NCBI RefSeq assembly: GCF_001824475.1
Contig: NZ_MHXN01000046.1
Location: forward strand, 106,947 to 170,946
DNA length: 64,000 bases
DNA from: Phenylobacterium sp. RIFCSPHIGHO2_01_FULL_69_31
GTDB taxonomy: Bacteria; Pseudomonadota; Alphaproteobacteria; Caulobacterales; Caulobacteraceae
Reading direction: 5' to 3'
The notes below the pieces were generated by a model. It saw only the letters and a program-made list of their open reading frames with translations, was not told the origin of the DNA and searched no databases. Every line of letters starts with the position of its first letter. Position 1 is the stretch's first letter. A program made the translations under genes and the position numbers. Shown here in pieces: positions 1 to 8,641 of the stretch.

Positions 1-255
1 GTAAACGCGGAACTGGTGGCCGTGGTAGCGTTGGGCGATCGGCGGGTCGATGTTGCCCGGCAGCGGGCGGAAGCGTCCGAAATGGGCCACCCACTCATCG
101 TCGCTCAGGGTATTGAGCCCCACGGTCGCCGCCGCCTGGTCATTGCGGTAGCGCAGGATCGCCGCGGGGAAATCCGCCGCCGCCACGGGATCGGCGAACT
201 CGCGGCCTAGGGCCGGGAACTGCGGGTCGGGGCGATAGACGGGAGATACGGGCAT
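1..255 (-). CDS. selO: SelO/YdiU-type protein adenylyltransferase, N-terminal part
   Basis: This is the first 85 codons of a gene that continues off the left edge of the window. The translation, read on the minus strand from the ATG at 255, contains the SelO signature FRPLPGN-DPP followed by RYHGHQFRVY at the cut. SelO proteins are pseudokinases that transfer AMP to protein side chains; that role is family knowledge, since the active-site region lies outside the window. The start codon is the first ATG of the open frame, followed by a short proline-rich lead that is usual for the family. The next gene upstream encodes a 24-residue membrane peptide on the same strand. Confidence 0.85.
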   Translation of the reverse strand, partial: MPVSPVYRPDPQFPALGREFADPVAAADFPAAILRYRNDQAAATVGLNTLSDDEWVAHFGRFRPLPGNIDPPIAQRYHGHQFRVY

Positions 256-287
256 CCGGGCAGCTAGCCGTGCTGCCCTCCCGTGCG

Positions 288-362
288 CTAGCGGATTCCG
301 AGGAAGCCCAGCACGGCCAGGACGACCACCACCAGGCCGACGAGATAGATGATGCTGTTCAT
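288..362 (-). CDS. 24-residue single-pass membrane peptide
   Basis: A very short gene encodes 24 residues: MNSIIYLVG, then a run of valine, leucine and alanine, then a terminal GLR-like end (GFLGIR). Almost the whole peptide is one membrane helix. A GGAG ribosome site lies about 8 bases before the ATG at 362. Peptides of this size and pattern (one helix, ending in a glycine-isoleucine/leucine-arginine) are common in alphaproteobacterial genomes, but I know no assigned function. It lies between selO and nhaA on the same strand. Evidence is the ribosome site, the coherent hydrophobic sequence and the recurring family pattern. Confidence 0.7.
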   Translation of the reverse strand: MNSIIYLVGLVVVVLAVLGFLGIR

Positions 363-406
363 CAGGCAGCTCCGCTCGGTTTCGAGACGGGCCTAACGCC
401 GAGCCC

Positions 407-1654
407 TCAGGCCCCGTTCCCCTCCGCCCGGCGACCGGGCGACGGCTCGCCCTTGGTGTCGGGGCCGAAGATCCTCAGCAGGAACAGGCCCAGCAGCGCC
501 GAGGCGAGCGAGCCGGTGAAGACGCCGGCCTTGGTTTCGGCCAGCAGTTCAGGCGAGGTGAAGGCCAGGTTGCCGACGAACAGGCTCATGGTGAAGCCGA
601 TGCCGCAGACCACCGAGACGCCGTAGAGCTGCCCCACCGAAGCGTTGCGGGGCATGTCGGCCCAACCCAGCCGGATGATCAGCATCGAGGTCAGGAACAC
701 GCCCAGCTGCTTGCCGAGGAAGAGCCCCAGGCCAATCCCCAGCGGGATGCTGTCGGTGAAGTGCCGCAGCGTGAGTTCCCCCAGCGCCAGGCCGGCGTTG
801 GCGAAACCGAAGATCGGGATCACCAGGAAAGCGACCGGCTTGTGCAGCAGGTGCTCCAGCCGGTGCAGCGGCGAGGTGGCATGGGAATCCGGCGCGGCGG
901 GCGTCCGCTTCAGGGGGATGGTCATGGCCAAGGCGACGCCGGCCAGGGTCGCATGCACGCCCGACTCCAGCACGAACCACCACAGGCCCAGGCCCACCGC
1001 CAGATAGGGCCAGAGCGCCCGCACCCGTAGCCGGTTGAACAGGATCAGGAGCGCCAGGGCGCCGCCTGCGCCGGCCAGGGCCGCCATGTGCAGCTCGGCG
1101 GTGTAGAAGATCGCGATGATCACGATCGCCGCGAGGTCGTCCAGCACCGCCAGGGCGGTCAGGAAGATCTTCAGCGAGGCCGGCACCCGGTCGCCGGCCA
1201 GGGCCAGGACGCCCAGGGCAAAGGCGATGTCGGTGGCCGCCGGGATCGCCCAGCCGCGCATCGCCTCGGGATCGCCCGTGTTGAACGCCACATAAATCAG
1301 CGCCGGGACTGCCACGCCGCCCACCGCCGCCAGGCCCGGCAACACGACCCGCGACGGGCGCGACAGCTCCCCGTCCAGTACCTCGCGTTTGATCTCCAGC
1401 CCGACCAGCAGGAAGAACAGGGCCATCAGGCCGTCGTTGATCCAGTGCAGGACCGTCTCGTGCAGCGCGATCGGCCCCAGTTCGAAGCCGAGCTTCGTGT
1501 CGAGCGCGCCGAAGTAGGCGGGCGCCAGCGGAGAGTTGGCCACGATCAGCGCGAGGGCGGCGGCCGCCATCAGGACATAGCCGCCGGCCGCCTCCTGGCG
1601 CAGGAAGTCCTGGAGCGCGGAAACGCGCTTCTTGACGGCTCGCTGTGCAGACAT
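407..1654 (-). CDS. nhaA: Na+/H+ antiporter NhaA
   Basis: A 415-residue inner-membrane sodium/proton antiporter that exports Na+ or Li+ in exchange for protons, used for pH and salt homeostasis. The sequence has the NhaA signature NDGLMALFFLLVGLEIKRE near residues 73-91, the TM4 motif ATDIAFA with Asp142, the essential paired aspartates Asp172-Asp173 in LAVLDDLAAI, and the TM10 lysine in the LGKQLG motif. These match the residues known to be required in E. coli NhaA, so it should be an active exchanger. About a dozen hydrophobic segments are visible. A second NhaA-like gene lies 1.5 kb away on the opposite strand and lacks the aspartate pair. The start at 1654 gives a normal cytoplasmic N-terminus. 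Confidence 0.95.
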   Translation of the reverse strand: MSAQRAVKKRVSALQDFLRQEAAGGYVLMAAAALALIVANSPLAPAYFGALDTKLGFELGPIALHETVLHWINDGLMALFFLLVGLEIKREVLDGELSRPSRVVLPGLAAVGGVAVPALIYVAFNTGDPEAMRGWAIPAATDIAFALGVLALAGDRVPASLKIFLTALAVLDDLAAIVIIAIFYTAELHMAALAGAGGALALLILFNRLRVRALWPYLAVGLGLWWFVLESGVHATLAGVALAMTIPLKRTPAAPDSHATSPLHRLEHLLHKPVAFLVIPIFGFANAGLALGELTLRHFTDSIPLGIGLGLFLGKQLGVFLTSMLIIRLGWADMPRNASVGQLYGVSVVCGIGFTMSLFVGNLAFTSPELLAETKAGVFTGSLASALLGLFLLRIFGPDTKGEPSPGRRAEGNGA

Positions 1655-1701
1655 GGCCCCCTTGATAGGGAGCTAGGCCGGCGAGGCCAATAACAATCGG
1701 G

Positions 1702-2502
1702 TTAGCCGATCCGAACGCCCATGCCGCCGTCGACCGGCAGGATGGCTCCGGTGATGAACTTCGCTTCGTCCGACGCCAGGAACAGGGCGGCGTGTGCGGT
1801 ATCCCAGGCGGTGCCCATCCTGCCGCCCAGCGGCACCCGCGCGTCGCGCTCGGCGCGCACCTCTGCCTGGCTGCGCCCGCTCGCGCCGGCGATCCCGGCC
1901 ACCGCCATGGGCGTGTCGATCAGGCCCGGCTGCACGGCGTTGCAGCGGATGCCGTAGCGGGCCTGGCTCTGCGCGGTGGAAGTGGTCAGCCGGTTCACCG
2001 CCGCCTTGGAGACCTCGTACGCCACCTGGATCCCGCCGGCCCGCGCGGCCAGGGACGAGATGTTGACGATGGCCCCGCCGCCCTGGGCCCGCATCGCGCC
2101 GAGCGCCGCCTTGGTCACCAGCCACATGCCCTTGAGGTTCACCGACAGGATGCGGTCGAAGGCCGCCTCCTCGATCTTGTGGACCGGCCGGTCGCCGCCG
2201 CCGATGCCGACGTTGTTGACCAGGATGTCCAGCCGCCCCAGCCGCGCCAGGGCCTCCGCCACGATGGCCGCCGCCTCTGCCGCGCGAGTCACGTCGGCCT
2301 GCAGGGCGTAGGCCTCGCCACCCGCCTCGTCGATCATGGCCGCGGTTTCCTGGGCCCGCTCGGCCACGCGGTCGACGCACAGCACGCGGGCCCCCTCCTG
2401 GGCGAACAGCAGCGCCATGGCCCGGCCGTTGCCCAGCGTCTCGCCGGGCGACTGGCCCGCGCCCACGACCACGGCGGCCTTGCCCTCCAGGCGGCCCGCC
2501 AC
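1702..2502 (-). CDS. SDR family NAD(P)-dependent oxidoreductase
   Basis: A 266-residue classical short-chain dehydrogenase/reductase. The N-terminal Rossmann nucleotide-binding loop (VVGAGQSPGETLGNGRA, residues 13-27) is longer than usual by a few residues. The NNVG motif at 96-99, Ser149/150 and the catalytic YxxxK (Tyr162, Lys166) are intact. The C-terminal ILPVDGGMG is standard for the family. The substrate cannot be told from sequence. The gene starts one base downstream of the stop of the carboxymuconolactone-decarboxylase-like gene on the same strand, so the two form an operon, which suggests catabolism of a ring or hydroxylated compound (inference). Confidence 0.88.
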   Translation of the reverse strand: MAGRLEGKAAVVVGAGQSPGETLGNGRAMALLFAQEGARVLCVDRVAERAQETAAMIDEAGGEAYALQADVTRAAEAAAIVAEALARLGRLDILVNNVGIGGGDRPVHKIEEAAFDRILSVNLKGMWLVTKAALGAMRAQGGGAIVNISSLAARAGGIQVAYEVSKAAVNRLTTSTAQSQARYGIRCNAVQPGLIDTPMAVAGIAGASGRSQAEVRAERDARVPLGGRMGTAWDTAHAALFLASDEAKFITGAILPVDGGMGVRIG

Positions 2503-2503
2503 C

Positions 2504-3073
2504 TCAGTAGCCCTTCAGTTCGGGATCGAGGGTCTGGCCCTCGTCCAGTTGCACCCCGAAGGTGTTCAGGATCATCGAGACCTGGGTGTACTGGCCGGTG
2601 GTGAACACCACGTCCATGCACTGCTTCTGCGTGAAGTGCCTGCCGAGCTCCGCCCAGGTCGCGTCGCCGATGAAGTGGTCCCGATGCAGCTCGTCGACCG
2701 CCCGGATCAGCGCCGCGTCGGCCGCGCTCCAGCCCGCCTCCGCCCCGCGCTTGATGGCCTCGATCTCGGCCTCGGTCAGGCCCGATTGCAGGCCGATCCG
2801 CGTGTGCTGGGTGAACTCGTAGCCCGACTTGCAGAGGTATCCCACGCGCAGGATCACGATCTCCCGCTCGCGCGCCGGCAGGTCGTTGCGCCGCGAGAGC
2901 ACATAGCCGCCCCAGTCGTTGAACCGCTTCAGCGCCTTGGGCGCATGCGCCAGGGTCCGGAAGATGTTCAGCACGCCCAGGGTCCCGTTGCGCACCGGCT
3001 CCAGCGCTTCGGCCTGCTCGGGGGTGAGCTGGTCGTCGCGCAGCGGCTCTACGCGGGGCTTGGCGAGTCTCAT
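2504..3073 (-). CDS. Carboxymuconolactone decarboxylase / AhpD-like family protein
   Basis: A 189-residue helical protein of the AhpD/CMD family. The core is REREIVILRVGYLCKSGYEF with TQHTRIG, placing Cys81, Glu86 and His90 at the family active site. True AhpD peroxidases have a CxxC pair; here the second cysteine is Gly84, so a disulfide-relay peroxidase role is less likely than a decarboxylase-like or unknown role. Variants of this kind often sit next to SDR genes in aromatic or steroid catabolism clusters. It is the first gene of a two-gene operon with the SDR at 1702-2502, and its promoter must lie in the short gap before the divergent NhaA-like gene. Confidence 0.82.
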   Translation of the reverse strand: MRLAKPRVEPLRDDQLTPEQAEALEPVRNGTLGVLNIFRTLAHAPKALKRFNDWGGYVLSRRNDLPAREREIVILRVGYLCKSGYEFTQHTRIGLQSGLTEAEIEAIKRGAEAGWSAADAALIRAVDELHRDHFIGDATWAELGRHFTQKQCMDVVFTTGQYTQVSMILNTFGVQLDEGQTLDPELKGY

Positions 3074-3169
3074 GGCGTTTCCTCGAACATCCGGTTTGTT
3101 TGGCCGGCACCTTAAAGCCGTCGCCCGATTTCGCTAGAGCGGCGCGGGGCGGCTTGTTACCCAGGCGGC

Positions 3170-4360
3170 ATGTCGACCCGGTCCACGCTGGAGTTCCTGA
3201 AGACCGAGACCGGCTCCGGCGCCCTGCTCGCGGCGGCCGCCCTGGCCGCCGTCATCTGGGCCAACTCGCCCTGGGCCGGCGCCTACCAGGCCCTGACCCA
3301 ATACCCCGTCCCCGTCCGCTTCGGCCCCTTCGCCGAGGAGATGAGCGTGGCCGGCTGGGTGACGACCGCCCTCATGCCGGTGTTCTTTTTCGTCGTGGGA
3401 CTGGAGATCAAGCACGAGATCCTGCGCGGCGAGCTCTCCAACCCGCGGCGGCTGGCCCTGCCGGTCCTGGCGGCGGCCGGCGGCGTCCTCGTCCCGGCCC
3501 TGATCTACCTCGCTGTCGCCGGCCTGTCCGGCAGCCCTCTGCAGGGGTGGCCCGTCGCGGCCGGCACGGACATGGCCCTGGCGCTCGCGGCCCTGGCGGC
3601 AGCGGGCCCGCGGCTGCCGCCGACCCTGCGCACCTTCCTGCTCACCCTCGCCATCGCCGGCCACCTGGTCGTCGTGGTCCTGATCGCCCTCCTGTTCACC
3701 ACCGGCCTGCAGTTCCCCATGCTGGCGGGCGCGGCGGTGACGCTGGCGGTGCTGGCGGCCATGTCCCGCTGGCGGGCCGCGCCCTACTCCTTCTGGGCGG
3801 TCGGCGGCCTGCTCCTTTGGGGCTTCACGCTGAAGTCTGGGGTGAACACCTCACTCGCCGGAATCGCGGCGGCCTTCTGCCTGCCGCTGGAGCCCAAGCG
3901 GCCGGGCGGACGCCCCGTGCTCACCGAAACCCTCGAGGCGCTGCACCCCTACGTCGCCTTCCTGATCCTGCCGGCCTTCGCCTTCGTGGCGGCCGGGTTC
4001 CGGCTGACGGGCGAGGCCGGCGCGCAGGTCCTGGGCGCCGTGGGCCTGGGCGTCGCCGCGGCGCTCTTCTTCGGGAAGCAGATCGGCGTCTTCGGCGCCG
4101 CCGCCCTCGCCATCGGCCTGAAGTGGGCGCGCCGCCCCACCGGCGCCAAGTGGATCGAACTCTACGGCGTATCGGCCCTCTGCGGCGTGGGCTTCACCAT
4201 GAGCCTCTTCGTCGGCGGCCTGGCCTTCGCCGGGGGCGATGCGGTCCACCAGGCCCAGGTGCGGGCCGGCGTGGTGCTGGGCTCGCTCGCCTCGGCCCTC
4301 CTGGGCATCCTGGTCTTGTCCGTCAGCGCCCGCCGCCGCGAGCAGGAGCCCCGGGACTAG
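3170..4360 (+). CDS. NhaA-like membrane protein lacking the catalytic aspartate pair
   Basis: A 396-residue NhaA homologue with the expected membrane topology, the MPVFFFVVGLEIKHEI signature (about residues 69-84), Asp134 in GTDMALA and the TM10 lysine in FFGKQIGVF. The segment matching LAVLDDLAAI of canonical NhaA reads LAIAGHLVVV here, so both ion-binding aspartates (163/164 in E. coli) are replaced by Gly164 and His165. Known biochemistry says these aspartates are essential for exchange, so this paralogue has probably lost or changed its transport reaction. The frame is intact over full length, which argues against simple decay. It lies 68 bases upstream of iorA on the same strand. Confidence 0.88.
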   Translation: MSTRSTLEFLKTETGSGALLAAAALAAVIWANSPWAGAYQALTQYPVPVRFGPFAEEMSVAGWVTTALMPVFFFVVGLEIKHEILRGELSNPRRLALPVLAAAGGVLVPALIYLAVAGLSGSPLQGWPVAAGTDMALALAALAAAGPRLPPTLRTFLLTLAIAGHLVVVVLIALLFTTGLQFPMLAGAAVTLAVLAAMSRWRAAPYSFWAVGGLLLWGFTLKSGVNTSLAGIAAAFCLPLEPKRPGGRPVLTETLEALHPYVAFLILPAFAFVAAGFRLTGEAGAQVLGAVGLGVAAALFFGKQIGVFGAAALAIGLKWARRPTGAKWIELYGVSALCGVGFTMSLFVGGLAFAGGDAVHQAQVRAGVVLGSLASALLGILVLSVSARRREQEPRD

Positions 4361-4427
4361 ATCGCGCTTGCGGCGACGCCGCAGTTGGCGTCCGCTAAGC
4401 CCTGCCATACGCGCGAGGAGGGCGGGC

Positions 4428-4889
4428 ATGACCAGCTTCCGATTGAATGGCCGCGAGGTCTCGGTCCAGACGCCGGATGATGCGCCCCTGCTCTGGGCCA
4501 TCCGCGACGAGGCGGGCCTCACCGGCACGAAGTTCGGCTGCGGCATCGGCCAGTGCGGCGCCTGCACCGTGCATGTGGACGGCGAGGCGGTCCGGTCCTG
4601 CATCACCCCGGTCGGCGCCGTCGCCGGCCGGGCCGTCACCACCATCGAAGGCCTGGATCCCAAGGGCCAGCATCCGCTCCAGCAGGCCTGGATCGACGCC
4701 CAGGCGCCCCAGTGCGGCTACTGCCAGTCCGGCCAGATCATGCAGGCCGCCGCCCTGCTGAAGGCGACCCCGCGGCCCACCGACGCCGAGATCGAGGCCG
4801 GGATGAACGGCAACCTGTGCCGCTGCATGGCCTACATCCGCATCAAGAAGGCCATCAAGGCCGCCGCCGCCAAGGGAGTCGCCGCATGA
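4428..4889 (+). CDS. iorA: Isoquinoline 1-oxidoreductase alpha-like [2Fe-2S] subunit
   Basis: A 153-residue small iron-sulfur subunit of a xanthine-oxidase-family molybdenum hydroxylase. The N-terminal plant-ferredoxin domain holds the first cluster in FGCGIGQCGACTVHVDG. The C-terminal helical domain holds the second in QCGYCQSGQ and NLCRCMAYIRI. It passes electrons from the molybdenum subunit to an acceptor. The start ATG at 4428 is chosen because of the GAGGAG ribosome site just before it; the open frame extends further upstream without support. The stop overlaps the start of iorB by four bases (ATGA), showing translational coupling. The real substrate may be another N-heterocycle or an aldehyde. 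Confidence 0.92.
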   Translation: MTSFRLNGREVSVQTPDDAPLLWAIRDEAGLTGTKFGCGIGQCGACTVHVDGEAVRSCITPVGAVAGRAVTTIEGLDPKGQHPLQQAWIDAQAPQCGYCQSGQIMQAAALLKATPRPTDAEIEAGMNGNLCRCMAYIRIKKAIKAAAAKGVAA

Positions 4890-7129
4890 ATGCGATCCTT
4901 CCCGACGCCTCGCGCCGCGGCTTCCTGGTCACCGTCTCGGCGACCGGCGCGCTCTTCGCCCTCGGCCAGCGGGCCGCCCAGGCGGCCGACGGTTTCGCCC
5001 CCACCATCTGGTACGGCATCGACCACGACGGCGTGGTCACCGTCCACATCATCCGCGCGGAGATGGGCCAGCATGTGGGGACCGCCATCGCCCGCATCGT
5101 CGCCGACGAACTGGAGGCCGACTGGTCCAAGGTCCGCATCGACCACGTGGACTCCGCCCCTAAGTGGGGCCTGATGGTCACCGGCGGCAGCTGGTCGGTG
5201 TGGCAGAGCTATCCGCTCTACAGCCAGGCCGGCGCGGCGGGCCGCATCGCCCTGATCGGCGCCGGGGCCCAGCTGTTGGGCGTGAAACCCGCCGACTGCG
5301 TGGCGCGGAACGGCGCGGTGACCGCCGACGGCAAGTCCGTCTCCTACGGCGAGATCGTCGCCAAGGGCGACCTCAGCCGCACCTTCACTGCCGACGAGCT
5401 CGCCAAGCTGCCGCTCAAGCCGGCGTCCGAGCGCCGCCTCATCGGCAAGCCGGGCCAGGCCCGCGACATCCCGGCCAAGACCAATGGACAGGCCCGCTAC
5501 GGCCTCGACGCCAGGGTTCCGGGGATGGTCTACGCGCGGCCCAAGCTGCCGCCCACGCGCTACGGCTCGACGGTGGTCTCGATCGACGAGACCGAGGCCA
5601 AGAAGGTCCCCGGCTACATCCGCGCCATCGCCCTGGACGATCCGTCCGGCACGGTCCCCGGCTGGGTGATGGTCTATGCCGACAGCTTCGTGGCCGCCGA
5701 CCGCGCGGTCGAGGCGCTGAAGGTCGCCTGGAAGGCCGGCGACACCGACAAGGTCTCCGAGGCCGACCTCCAGGCCCGCGCCCGCGCCCTGATCGCCGAC
5801 AAGGCGACCGGGTCCCAGGTCGTGGAGAACCCTGGCGTCGATGCGGCCTTCGCCGCCGCGGCCTCGACCCTGGAGCAGAGCTACACCACCGCCACCGCCC
5901 TGCACTTCCAGATGGAGCCGGTGAACGCCCTGGCCTTCGAGAAGGACGGGATGTTCGAGATCCACACCGGCAACCAGTGGCAGTCGCTGGTGCTGCCGTG
6001 GCTTGCCAAGGCCCTGGGCCGCAAGGAAGAGACCATCGTCCTGCGCACCTACATGCTGGGCGGCGGCTTCGGACGGCGCCTCAACGGCGACTACGCGGTC
6101 GGGGCGGCCCTGGCCTCCAAGGCCCTCGGCGGCAAGCCGGTGAAGATGGTCCTCACCCGCGCCGACGACACCCGCTTCGACAGTCCGCGCTCGCCCTCGG
6201 TCCAGACGCTGCGCATGGCGTTCGGCGAGGGCGGCCGCGTGACGGCCATGGAGCACCATGCCTGCGCAGGCTGGCCCACCGAGGCCATGGCGCCGTTCTT
6301 CATGCCCAAGGGCGCCAACGGCCGTCCCTACGACCCCTTCGCCATCAGCGGCGCCGATCACTGGTACAATGTCGGCGCCCAGCGGGTGCGGGCGATCTCC
6401 AACGACCTCGCGGGCCGGACCATGCGGCCGGGCTGGCTGCGCTCGGTGGGCCCAGGCTGGACCAACTGGGCCGTCGAAAGCTTCATGGACGAGGCGGCGC
6501 TGAAGGCCGGGGTCGATCCTCTGGCCTTCCGGCTGCGGATGCTCGACGCCACGGGCCGCAACGCGGGGTCCGCCCCCAACGCCGTCGGTGGCGCCAGGCG
6601 CCAGGCCGCCGTCCTGCGGCGGGTCGCCGAGAAGGCCGGCTGGGGCAAGCTGCTACCGAAGAACACAGGCCTCGGCCTCGCCACCACCTTCGGCCAGGAG
6701 CGCGGCATGCCCACCTGGGTGGCGTGCGCCGCCCGCGTGGCCGTGGATCCCCCCTCAGGCGCGGTGAAGGTGGAGAAGCTGACCCTGGTGGCCGACGCCG
6801 GGACCATCGTCGATCCCGACGGCGCCCTGGCCCAGATGGAAGGCGCGGCCCTCTGGGGCCTCAGTTTGGCGCTGTTCGAAGGCTCGGCGTTCGAGAACGG
6901 CCAGCCGCGCGACACCAACCTCGACGGCTACACGCCGCTGCGGATGGCCGATGTGCCCGACGTGGAGGTGGAGTTCATCGCCAGCACCGAGGCGCCCGTG
7001 GGCCTGGGCGAGCCTGCGACCACCGTCGTCGGTCCCGCCATCGGCAACGCCATCTTCCGCGCCGCCGGCGCTCGCGTCCGCGACCTGCCCATCCGCCCCG
7101 AGGCGGTAAAGGCCGCGATAAAGACCTAG
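4886..7129 (+). CDS. iorB: Isoquinoline 1-oxidoreductase beta-like molybdenum subunit, Tat-exported
   Basis: A 747-residue large subunit of a molybdenum hydroxylase, homologous to the beta subunit of isoquinoline 1-oxidoreductase and to membrane-bound aldehyde dehydrogenases. The N-terminus has a twin-arginine signal (SRRGFLVTVSATGALFALG, about residues 10-28, followed by a AAQAA cleavage region), so the folded cofactor-loaded enzyme is probably exported. The molybdopterin-contact region GGGFGRRLNGDY lies in the middle, and the C-terminal GLGEPATTVVGPAIGNA carries the catalytic glutamate. It overlaps iorA by four bases. No cytochrome subunit or XdhC-like maturation gene is visible next to it. 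Confidence 0.93.
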   Translation: MNAILPDASRRGFLVTVSATGALFALGQRAAQAADGFAPTIWYGIDHDGVVTVHIIRAEMGQHVGTAIARIVADELEADWSKVRIDHVDSAPKWGLMVTGGSWSVWQSYPLYSQAGAAGRIALIGAGAQLLGVKPADCVARNGAVTADGKSVSYGEIVAKGDLSRTFTADELAKLPLKPASERRLIGKPGQARDIPAKTNGQARYGLDARVPGMVYARPKLPPTRYGSTVVSIDETEAKKVPGYIRAIALDDPSGTVPGWVMVYADSFVAADRAVEALKVAWKAGDTDKVSEADLQARARALIADKATGSQVVENPGVDAAFAAAASTLEQSYTTATALHFQMEPVNALAFEKDGMFEIHTGNQWQSLVLPWLAKALGRKEETIVLRTYMLGGGFGRRLNGDYAVGAALASKALGGKPVKMVLTRADDTRFDSPRSPSVQTLRMAFGEGGRVTAMEHHACAGWPTEAMAPFFMPKGANGRPYDPFAISGADHWYNVGAQRVRAISNDLAGRTMRPGWLRSVGPGWTNWAVESFMDEAALKAGVDPLAFRLRMLDATGRNAGSAPNAVGGARRQAAVLRRVAEKAGWGKLLPKNTGLGLATTFGQERGMPTWVACAARVAVDPPSGAVKVEKLTLVADAGTIVDPDGALAQMEGAALWGLSLALFEGSAFENGQPRDTNLDGYTPLRMADVPDVEVEFIASTEAPVGLGEPATTVVGPAIGNAIFRAAGARVRDLPIRPEAVKAAIKT

Positions 7130-7164
7130 CCCGACGCGCCCCAGGCGCGACAAATGAACGACAG

Positions 7165-7192
7165 CGGTCCCTCCCCCACCGGGGAGGGACCG
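7165..7192. terminator. Bidirectional hairpin between convergent iorB and aldehyde dehydrogenase
   Basis: A perfect 12-bp stem (CGGTCCCTCCCC paired with GGGGAGGGACCG) with a four-base loop sits between the two convergent stops. There is no T-tract on either strand, so it may work as a transcript-stabilising hairpin or with Rho rather than as a classic intrinsic terminator. Confidence 0.6.
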
Positions 7193-7198
7193 TCGCAA

Positions 7199-8641
7199 CT
7201 ACTCCGCGGCCTGCTTCGGCGCGTAGCCCAGCACGGCCTTGGTCTCCAGGAACTCGTGGAAGGCGAAGTCGCCCCACTCACGCCCGTTGCCGCTCATCTT
7301 GTAGCCGCCGAACGGCGCCATCAGGTCGCCGCCGCCGCCGTTGATCGACACCTGGCCGGCGCGCAGCTTGGACGCCACCTTGCGGGCCTTCTCCAGGTCG
7401 CCCGCCTGGACGTAGGCGGCCAAGCCGTACTCGGTGTCGTTCCCGATCTGGATGGCCTGGTCGACCGTCTCGTAGCCCAGGATCGACAGCACGGGGCCGA
7501 AGATCTCTTCCTTGGCGATGGTCATCTCGTTGGTGACGTTGGCGAAGACGGTGGGCTTCACATAGTAGCCCTTGTCCAGTCCCTCGGGCCGGCCCGTGCC
7601 GCCGATGACCAGGGTCGCGCCCTCGTCGATGCCGGCCTGGATCAGCTTCTGGATCTTGTCGAACTGGGTCTTGTTGACCACCGGGCCCAGCTGGCTGTTG
7701 CCGTTCGGGTCGCCGACGGTGATGCCGGCCGCCGTCTCGCGGGCCACGGCGATCGCCTCGTCCATGCGCTTCGACGGGACGAGCATCCGGGTGGGGGCGT
7801 TACAGGACTGGCCCGAGTTGGTCATCATGGTGGCCACGCCGCGGCCGACGCCCTTGGCGAAGGCGTCGTCGTCCAGGACGATGTTCGGGCTCTTGCCGCC
7901 CAGCTCCTGGGCCACGCGCTTGACGGTCGGGGCCGCCGCCTTGGCCACTTCGATGCCGGCGCGGGTGGAGCCGGTGAACGAGACCATGTCCACTTCCGGA
8001 TGGCTCGAGATCGCCGCGCCCACGGTGGGCCCGTCGCCCTGCACCATGTTGAACACGCCGGCCGGCACGCCGGCCGCATGCATGATCTCGGCGAAGATCT
8101 GGCCCGAGAACGGCGCCACTTCCGACGGCTTCAGCACCATGGTGCAGCCCGTGGCGATGGCCGGGGCCACCTTGCAGACGATCTGGTTCAGCGGCCAGTT
8201 CCACGGGGTGATGAACCCGCAGACGCCGATCGGCTCCTTGACGATCATCGTCGGGCCGCGGTCTTCCTCGAACTTGAAGGTCTTCAGCACCTCGATGGCG
8301 GTGTTCAGGTGGCCCATGCCGATCGGCACCTGGGCGCGCTGGGCCAGGCTGGCCGGGGCGCCCATTTCCTCGGTCACCGCGGTGGCCAGGTCGCCGAAGC
8401 GCTTCTGGTACTCGGCCATGATCCGGCCCAGCACCTCGATGCGCTCTTCGCGGCTGGTCTGCGACCAGGTCTCGAAGGCCTTGCGGGCGGCCTTGCAGGC
8501 CTTGTCCACGTCGGCCGCCGAGCCCAGGGCGATCTTGCCCACGACCTCTTCGGTCGCCGGGTTCTCGACGTCCAGCGTCTTGAGGCCCTCGGCGGGATCG
8601 ACCCACGCCCCATCGATGTAGAACTTGAGGTACTCGCGCAT
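7199..8641 (-). CDS. NAD(P)-dependent aldehyde dehydrogenase
   Basis: A 480-residue soluble aldehyde dehydrogenase that oxidises an aldehyde to the acid. Visible family marks are FITPWNWPLNQIVCK, the cofactor loop with FTGSTRAG, the general-base glutamate in QELGGKSPNI, the catalytic cysteine in NSGQSCNAPTRM (about Cys280) and the EEIFGPVLSILGY segment. Length is normal. The substrate is not evident; its convergent position beside iorAB may mean a related oxidation pathway but the genes are on opposite strands. The 211 bases upstream to the next small gene probably hold its promoter. Confidence 0.93.
   Translation of the reverse strand: MREYLKFYIDGAWVDPAEGLKTLDVENPATEEVVGKIALGSAADVDKACKAARKAFETWSQTSREERIEVLGRIMAEYQKRFGDLATAVTEEMGAPASLAQRAQVPIGMGHLNTAIEVLKTFKFEEDRGPTMIVKEPIGVCGFITPWNWPLNQIVCKVAPAIATGCTMVLKPSEVAPFSGQIFAEIMHAAGVPAGVFNMVQGDGPTVGAAISSHPEVDMVSFTGSTRAGIEVAKAAAPTVKRVAQELGGKSPNIVLDDDAFAKGVGRGVATMMTNSGQSCNAPTRMLVPSKRMDEAIAVARETAAGITVGDPNGNSQLGPVVNKTQFDKIQKLIQAGIDEGATLVIGGTGRPEGLDKGYYVKPTVFANVTNEMTIAKEEIFGPVLSILGYETVDQAIQIGNDTEYGLAAYVQAGDLEKARKVASKLRAGQVSINGGGGDLMAPFGGYKMSGNGREWGDFAFHEFLETKAVLGYAPKQAAE

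Noticed and set aside
16..210. Plus-strand open frame at the left edge
   Set aside because: It is the complement of the selO coding region, whose translation carries clear family motifs.
1088..1693. Long plus-strand frame inside nhaA
   Set aside because: Composition is Arg/Gln/His-rich as expected for the antisense of a GC-rich membrane gene, and nhaA is unambiguous.
4832..6361. 509-codon minus-strand frame over iorAB
   Set aside because: Antisense shadow caused by high GC; no ribosome site and no domain.
5164..7344. 726-codon frame overlapping iorB on the same strand
   Set aside because: It is an off-frame reading of iorB with Arg/Pro-rich low-complexity sequence and no motif.
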